This document shows, piece after piece, positions 6,938-11,079 of a stretch of DNA of 11,079 bases. The translations under genes and the position numbers were made by a program. The DNA is taken from contig CAAGLP010000212.1 of NCBI GenBank assembly GCA_900770805.1, positions 1 to 11,079 of the forward strand, written 5' to 3'. The stretch comes from an uncultured Paraprevotella sp. (lineage in GTDB: Bacteria; Bacteroidota; Bacteroidia; Bacteroidales; Bacteroidaceae). Every line of letters starts with the position of its first letter. Positions within the stretch are counted from its first letter, which is position 1. Under the pieces are notes generated by a model. It saw nothing but the letters and a program-made list of their open reading frames with translations, was not told the origin of the DNA and did no database searches.

Positions 6938-7763
6938 AGATGCCTCTGCTGTCCAATTCGGCAGCCATTTCCTGCTGTACCTCCTTGGCGGCCTCTGCAG
7001 CAGCGGTTGCGAAGTTCTCGGTGTTGTCTGCATAGATAATGGCGCGTGAACTGTTTACCAGCAGGCAACACTCTTGTGTCATACCGTATTTGCAAACTTC
7101 ACTGAGTGATCCACCCTGGGCGCCTACGCCGGGGACGAGTAGGAAGTGGTTGGGAACAATCTTACGTATTTCTTCGAAGGCCTGTCCCTGTGTGGCACCT
7201 ACTACGTACATCATCTGGTCGTTGCCGGCCCACTCCTGACTCTTGCGAAGAACCTTTTGGAAGAGTTTTTCGCCCTCTGTGTCCTCTGTCAACTGGAAGT
7301 CGTGGCTACCCTTGTTGCTGGTCAGCGCAAGAAGGATAACCCACTTGCCATCGTAGCCCAGGAATGGAGTTACGCTGTCTTCGCCCATGTAGGGAGCTAC
7401 GGTAACTGAGTCAAGGTTGTATTCTTCGAAGAATGTTCTGGCGTACATGGCAGAAGTGTTGCCGATGTCACCACGCTTGGCATCTGCAATGATGAACTGG
7501 TCGGGGTAGTTCTCCTGAATGTACTTTACGGTCTTCTCGAAAGCCATAAGGCCCTTCACGCCGAAGGCCTCGTAGAATGCAAGATTGGGTTTGTATGCTA
7601 CGCAGTATGCGGCTGTCGCATCGATGATGGCCTTGTTGAAAGCGAAGATGGGATCTTCTTCGTTCAAAAGGTGTGCGGGGACTTTCTTCAAGTCGGTGTC
7701 GAGGCCTACGCACAAGAAGCTGCGCTTTGCCTTGATATTCTGGATAAGTTCTTGTCTGGTCAT
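6936..7763 (-). CDS. pyrF: Orotidine 5'-phosphate decarboxylase PyrF (long, type 2)
   Basis: PyrF decarboxylates orotidine monophosphate to UMP, the last step of de novo pyrimidine synthesis in the cytoplasm. The 275 residues fit the longer subfamily rather than the roughly 240-residue E. coli type. The signature is ADAKRGDIGNT (93-103), with Asp94, Lys96 and Asp99 as the charged catalytic network. Other motifs are CVGLDTD (18-24), YKPNLAFYE (57-65), PYMGEDS (124-130), PGVGAQGG (211-218) for phosphate binding and NSSRAIIYA (237-245). It lies 88 bp after prfA and 79 bp before lpxD, with no promoter motif seen in either gap, so read-through from purM is likely. CTATAG repeats flank it on both sides. 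Confidence 0.97.
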   Translation of the reverse strand: MTRQELIQNIKAKRSFLCVGLDTDLKKVPAHLLNEEDPIFAFNKAIIDATAAYCVAYKPNLAFYEAFGVKGLMAFEKTVKYIQENYPDQFIIADAKRGDIGNTSAMYARTFFEEYNLDSVTVAPYMGEDSVTPFLGYDGKWVILLALTSNKGSHDFQLTEDTEGEKLFQKVLRKSQEWAGNDQMMYVVGATQGQAFEEIRKIVPNHFLLVPGVGAQGGSLSEVCKYGMTQECCLLVNSSRAIIYADNTENFATAAAEAAKEVQQEMAAELDSRGI

Positions 7764-7793
7764 AGTATTTGGGGTTAAGGGTTAGACTTTGGT

Positions 7794-7839
7794 TATAGAT
7801 CCTATAGATTCTATAGATTTAATAGTGACTATAGTTTTT
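7794..7839. repeat. CTATAG short tandem repeat between prfA and pyrF
   Basis: TATAGAT occurs at 7794, 7803 and 7812, exactly 9 bp apart, and ACTATAGTTTTT follows at 7828-7839. The last 12 bases recur exactly at 6926-6937. The block lies in the 88-bp gap shortly after the prfA stop codon. Each CTATAG is itself palindromic. Confidence 0.65.
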
Positions 7840-7851
7840 GTTGGTTTTGCT

Positions 7852-8958
7852 TTACAGTTCGGCTTCTTTCAGACGTTCTGCGTTTTCTGCCACGATGAGG
7901 TGGTCTATGCAGTCCTGTATGCTGCCGTCCATGAAGGCATTGAGGTTGTATATGGTATAGCCTATGCGATGGTCGGTGATACGTCCCTGGGGATAGTTGT
8001 ATGTACGTATTTTTGCAGAACGGTCGCCGGTGGATACCATTGTCTTTCTTTTTGAAGCAATATCGTCGAGGTACTTTTGGTGTTCCTTGTCGTAGATGAA
8101 GGTACGCAGACGGGCCAAGGCGCGCTCCTTGTTCTTGGGCTGGTCGCGTGTCTCGGTACATTCTATCAGGATTTCCTCATCCTCATTGGTGAATGGGTTG
8201 CGCCACATGTATCGTGCACGTACACCTGATTCAACCTTGTTGACGTTCTGGCCACCGGCACCACTGGAGCGGAAGGTATCCCACTTGATGGCGCCCTCGT
8301 TGATCTCCACGTCGAATTCCTCGGCTTCGGGCAGTACAGCCACTGTGGCAGCACTGGTGTGTACACGTCCCTGTGTCTCTGTGGCAGGTACGCGCTGTAC
8401 TCGATGCACACCGCTTTCGTACTTCATGATACCATATACGCCTTCTCCGGTTACACTGAAGATGATCTCCTTGTATCCGCCAGAAGAACCCTCGCTGAAA
8501 CTTGATACGGCCATTCTCCAACCCTTAGTTTCTATGTATTTGCTGTACATGCGGAACAGGTCGCCGGCAAAGAGGGCAGCCTCGTCACCACCTGTGCCGC
8601 CACGGATTTCCATGATGACGTTTTTGTCATCCTCGGGGTCGGCAGGAACGAGAAGTAGTTTGATTTCGTCCTCAAGTTCGGGGATGCGCTTTTCGCTTTC
8701 CGCCAGTTCCTCGCGTAGCATCTCCTTGGTTTCTGCATCATCCTCCATAGCCAGCATTTCCTTGGCGTCGGCTATGTTCTGGATGCAACCCACGTATTCC
8801 TTACGGGCATCTACAATGCGACCAAGATCCTTGTATTCTTTGGTTAGTTTGACGTATCTCTTTTGGTCGGCAATCACACTGGGGTCGGTGATCAGTGTGG
8901 ATACCTCCTCAAAGCGCGATACCAGACCTTCCAGTCGTTCAAGCAAGTTATTTGCCAT
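7852..8958 (-). CDS. prfA: Peptide chain release factor 1 (RF1)
   Basis: RF1 reads the stop codons UAA and UAG on the ribosome and triggers peptide release. The 368 residues are a normal length. The codon-recognition motif is PAT (191-193, in RVPATETQGRVHTSA), which marks RF1; RF2 has SPF at this place. The peptide-release motif GGQ is at 235-237 (SSGAGGQNVNKVESG), and the following RYMWRNPFTNEDEEI region has the form I recall from Bacteroidetes RF1. The N-terminal helical domain covers about residues 1-105 and RGGTGGDEA (119-127) opens the core. No programmed frameshift is present, as expected for RF1. It follows purM after 18 bp, supporting co-transcription. Confidence 0.98.
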   Translation of the reverse strand: MANNLLERLEGLVSRFEEVSTLITDPSVIADQKRYVKLTKEYKDLGRIVDARKEYVGCIQNIADAKEMLAMEDDAETKEMLREELAESEKRIPELEDEIKLLLVPADPEDDKNVIMEIRGGTGGDEAALFAGDLFRMYSKYIETKGWRMAVSSFSEGSSGGYKEIIFSVTGEGVYGIMKYESGVHRVQRVPATETQGRVHTSAATVAVLPEAEEFDVEINEGAIKWDTFRSSGAGGQNVNKVESGVRARYMWRNPFTNEDEEILIECTETRDQPKNKERALARLRTFIYDKEHQKYLDDIASKRKTMVSTGDRSAKIRTYNYPQGRITDHRIGYTIYNLNAFMDGSIQDCIDHLIVAENAERLKEAEL

Positions 8959-8976
8959 TTCTGTCTTTCTGTAGGA

Positions 8977-10143
8977 TTAGTAGTTGAACTCGCCGAACTC
9001 GCTCTTAATGGTCAGGCTCTTCTTGCCCTCCTCAATGTGTCCCACGATTTGTGCATCGATGTTGAAGGACTTGGAGATGGCAATCACCTTTTCTGCCATT
9101 TCGGGTGCAACGTAGACTTCCAGACGGTGACCCATGTTGAACACCTTGTACATCTCGCTCCAATCGGTTCCACTCTCTTCGTGTATGGCACGGAACAAAG
9201 GTGGTACGGGGAACATGTTGTCCTTGATGACACGGCAGTTGTCGCTGACGAAGTGCAGAACCTTTGTCTGTGCACCACCGGTACAGTGTACCATACCATG
9301 AATGTCGGCACGCATTTCGTCCAGCATTTTCTTTACTACGGGAGCATAGGTACGTGTGGGAGAAAGTACCAGTTTGCCGGCGGTAATGGGCGCACCCTCC
9401 ACATTGTCGGTGAGTTTGTACTTACCGCTGTATACCAACTCTTCGGGTACCTGATGGTCGTAGCTCTCGGGGTATTTCTCTGCAAGGTATTTGTTGAAAA
9501 CATCATGACGTGCAGAGGTAAGTCCGTTGCTGCCCATACCACCGTTGTACTCCTTCTCGTAGGTGGCCTGTCCTGTGCTTGAAAGGCCTACGATAACATC
9601 GCCTGGACGGATGTTGGCGTTGTCGATGACATCGCTGCGCTTCATGCGGCAAGTAACGGTGCTGTCAACGATGATGGTGCGTACCAGGTCGCCCACATCT
9701 GCAGTCTCGCCTCCTGTGCCATAGATGCCAACGCCCATTTCACGCATCTCTGCCATCAGTTCGTCGGTACCGTTGATAATGGCGGAAATAACCTCGCCGG
9801 GAATGAGCATCTTGTTGCGTCCTATGGTGGAGCTAACCAGGATGTTGTCCACTGCACCCACGCACAGAAGGTCGTCTGTATTCATGATGAGTGCGTCCTG
9901 AGCAATGCCCTTCCATACGCCCAAATCGCCAGTCTCTTTCCAGTACATGTAGGCCAGAGAGGACTTTGTTCCTGCGCCGTCGGCATGCATGATGTTGCAA
10001 TACTCGGGGTCGCCTCCCAGAATGTCGGGGATGATCTTACAAAAAGCTTGAGGGAAAAGACCCTTGTCTATGTTCTTGATGGCGTTGTGTACGTCTTCCT
10101 TGGCAGCGGATACACCGCGCATCATGTATCTTTGGTTGCTCAT
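8977..10143 (-). CDS. purM: Phosphoribosylformylglycinamidine cyclo-ligase PurM (AIR synthetase)
   Basis: PurM uses ATP to close the ring of FGAM and give aminoimidazole ribotide, the fifth step of purine synthesis. The 388 residues are longer than the roughly 345 of E. coli; extra length falls around residues 193-250, in the form I recall from Bacteroidales. Conserved PurM motifs are HADGAGTK (53-60), GGETADVGD (144-152), GMGSNGLTSAR (202-212), SPTRTYAP (261-268), HCTGGAQTK (286-294) and FNMGHRLEVYV (335-345). A promoter with correct spacing lies just upstream, so this gene probably opens the operon. Naming as PurM rather than a more general AIR-synthase-related protein rests on these motifs. 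Confidence 0.93.
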   Translation of the reverse strand: MSNQRYMMRGVSAAKEDVHNAIKNIDKGLFPQAFCKIIPDILGGDPEYCNIMHADGAGTKSSLAYMYWKETGDLGVWKGIAQDALIMNTDDLLCVGAVDNILVSSTIGRNKMLIPGEVISAIINGTDELMAEMREMGVGIYGTGGETADVGDLVRTIIVDSTVTCRMKRSDVIDNANIRPGDVIVGLSSTGQATYEKEYNGGMGSNGLTSARHDVFNKYLAEKYPESYDHQVPEELVYSGKYKLTDNVEGAPITAGKLVLSPTRTYAPVVKKMLDEMRADIHGMVHCTGGAQTKVLHFVSDNCRVIKDNMFPVPPLFRAIHEESGTDWSEMYKVFNMGHRLEVYVAPEMAEKVIAISKSFNIDAQIVGHIEEGKKSLTIKSEFGEFNY

Positions 10144-10170
10144 AATGATATTGTGTTATATTTATCGGCA

Positions 10171-10202
10171 CAAAGATACAAATAAGTGAGCAAACTATCA
10201 AA
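10171..10202 (-). promoter_or_regulatory. Bacteroidetes-type promoter of purM
   Basis: On the minus strand a -33 box TTTG (10202-10199) is followed, after exactly 20 bp, by the -7 box TATCTTTG (10178-10171), fitting TTTG-N19-21-TAnnTTTG of the Bacteroidetes primary sigma factor. It lies 27 bp from the purM ATG and would give a leader of about 20 nt. It is the only well-formed promoter I find in the cluster. Confidence 0.75.
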
Positions 10203-10222
10203 TATATTTGAAGATTTGTCAA

Positions 10223-10239
10223 GCTGGAGCGTCTCCGGC
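10223..10239 (-). terminator. Weak hairpin downstream of aroE
   Basis: GCTGGAG (10223-10229) and CTCCGGC (10233-10239) can pair around three bases, just after the aroE stop codon. On the minus strand one pair is a C-A mismatch and no T-run follows, so if it ends transcription it is inefficient. It sits just upstream of the purM promoter. Confidence 0.25.
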
Positions 10240-10243
10240 GGGT

Positions 10244-11011
10244 TTATTTGGAGGTCCAGATGTTCCATCCGGCTATAGCCTGCAGTTCCAGCATCTCCTG
10301 TCCGTTCTTCACTGTGGCTCCGTGTTGTGCTCCATATTTCAGGAACATGGTCATCTCCGGATTGTAAACGAGATCGTACAAAAGGTGGTTGGGAGACAGA
10401 GCGTTATAGGGTATGTCTGGGGCTTCGTCGGTATGAGGATACATTCCTACTGGGCTGCAGTTGACGATTACGTGGTATTCCTGAAGTGTGAGGGGTGTGA
10501 TTTCGGCGTATATGAGACGGTCCTTTCCGCCTTTTCTGCTTACGTAGGTGCAGTCAATGCCCAGTTTCTCCAGTCCTACTTTAATTGCCTTTGCCGCTCC
10601 GCCGGTTCCTAAAATCAAAGCTTTCCGGTGGTGTGGCTTCAGAAATGGGGATATGCTTTCGGTAAATCCGATGATGTCGCTGTTATAACCGGTCAGTCGA
10701 ATGCCGTCCATACAACGTCCGCCGGTAAAGTTTGGGTCGCGATGTATCTTTACCACGTTTACGGCTCCTATTTCCTGTGCCTCAGGGGTGATTTCGTCAA
10801 GGTATGGGAGTAGGGTTTCCTTGTAGGGTATGGTGCAGTTCAAACCTTCCAGATATGGGTGTTCAAAAAGGATATCGCGGAGGCATGAGATATCGGGTAT
10901 CTCGAAGTTGAGATACCGGGCGTCAATGCCTTCGCGGTTAAATTTCTCTGTAAAGAATTTTTGACTGAAGCTGTGTCCTAAGGTCAGTCCTAAAAGTCCG
11001 TATTCTTTCAT
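10244..11011 (-). CDS. aroE: Shikimate dehydrogenase AroE
   Basis: AroE reduces 3-dehydroshikimate to shikimate with NADPH in aromatic amino acid synthesis. From the ATG at 11011 the protein has 255 residues. Shikimate-binding LGHSFSQ (11-17), LNCTIPYKE (57-65) with catalytic Lys64, GYNSD (108-112) with Asp112, the dinucleotide loop ILGTGGAAKA (133-142), NCSPVGMYP (184-192), YDLVYNP (212-218) and NGQEMLELQA (236-245) are all visible. The loop after the second beta strand reads VSRKGG where E. coli has NRT, so cofactor preference is not certain. A GTG at 11062 would add 17 residues, but the ATG fits the family start and overlaps the preceding gene's stop as ATGA. A promoter separates it from purM. 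Confidence 0.95.
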   Translation of the reverse strand: MKEYGLLGLTLGHSFSQKFFTEKFNREGIDARYLNFEIPDISCLRDILFEHPYLEGLNCTIPYKETLLPYLDEITPEAQEIGAVNVVKIHRDPNFTGGRCMDGIRLTGYNSDIIGFTESISPFLKPHHRKALILGTGGAAKAIKVGLEKLGIDCTYVSRKGGKDRLIYAEITPLTLQEYHVIVNCSPVGMYPHTDEAPDIPYNALSPNHLLYDLVYNPEMTMFLKYGAQHGATVKNGQEMLELQAIAGWNIWTSK

Positions 11012-11079
11012 CTCGTGGTAATATGGAAACAGCCCTGCTTTACCTCGTATTTGATGTGGCACATACCGTTCTCGCGAGC
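11008..11079 (-). CDS. 3' end of an unidentified gene upstream of aroE
   Basis: A frame open from the right edge ends at TGA (11010-11008), sharing ATGA with the aroE start. Only 23 C-terminal residues are visible, containing NGMCHIKYEVKQGCF and ending in HITTR. I do not recognise the protein. The 4-bp overlap suggests that it is co-transcribed and translationally coupled with aroE. The assignment as coding rests on that overlap alone. Confidence 0.5.
   Translation of the reverse strand, partial: ARENGMCHIKYEVKQGCFHITTR

Noticed and set aside
7852..8958. Release factor 2 instead of release factor 1
   Set aside because: The anticodon-like motif is PAT, not SPF, and there is no in-frame programmed frameshift site.
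8096..8974. Long plus-strand open frame of 292 residues opposite prfA
   Set aside because: It is antisense to RF1, has a serine-rich composition typical of a reversed frame, and no known domain.
11012..11062. GTG start at 11062 for a longer AroE
   Set aside because: The extra 17 residues are not AroE-like and would overlap the preceding frame; the ATG at 11011 gives the family start and an ATGA overlap.

Overview
The window reads as chromosomal DNA from a Bacteroidales bacterium, most likely Prevotella-like. The proteins closely resemble the Bacteroidales forms of RF1, PurM and MiaA as I remember them. A promoter of the Bacteroidetes type (TTTG, 20-bp spacer, TAnnTTTG) lies upstream of purM, Shine-Dalgarno sites are not obvious, and the left edge holds a fasciclin-domain lipoprotein of a kind common in this phylum. 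No database search was possible, so the taxonomy is inference from motifs.

Every gene I can support lies on the minus strand, so transcription runs from right to left. At the right edge is the 3' tail of an unidentified gene, overlapping aroE by 4 bp. After a 100-bp gap with a good promoter comes a tightly spaced set: purM (purine synthesis), prfA (release factor 1), pyrF (pyrimidine synthesis), lpxD, lpxC and lpxA (the first three lipid A enzymes), a small gene with an IS1096 TnpR / pRiA4b ORF-3-like domain, and miaA (tRNA modification). A terminator hairpin with a T-run overlaps the miaA stop codon. The set therefore looks like one operon of about 7.7 kb that couples nucleotide synthesis, translation and outer-membrane lipid synthesis.

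Between miaA and the leftmost gene lie 626 bp without a credible gene. They hold a 23-bp tandem repeat with a nested palindrome, a separate GA/CT-rich inverted repeat, and an AT-rich leader with candidate -7 boxes. The leftmost gene (1-1809, running off the edge) encodes a lipoprotein with at least three fasciclin-like repeats.

The most notable observation is that LpxC ends after its deacetylase domain. In most Bacteroidetes LpxC is fused to a FabZ dehydratase. Here the reading frame stops inside a GTGAAA-type repeat, followed by an imperfect inverted repeat, and no FabZ sequence remains before lpxA. The rest is conserved housekeeping synteny. I found no defence system, mobile element with a transposase, CRISPR array or RNA gene.
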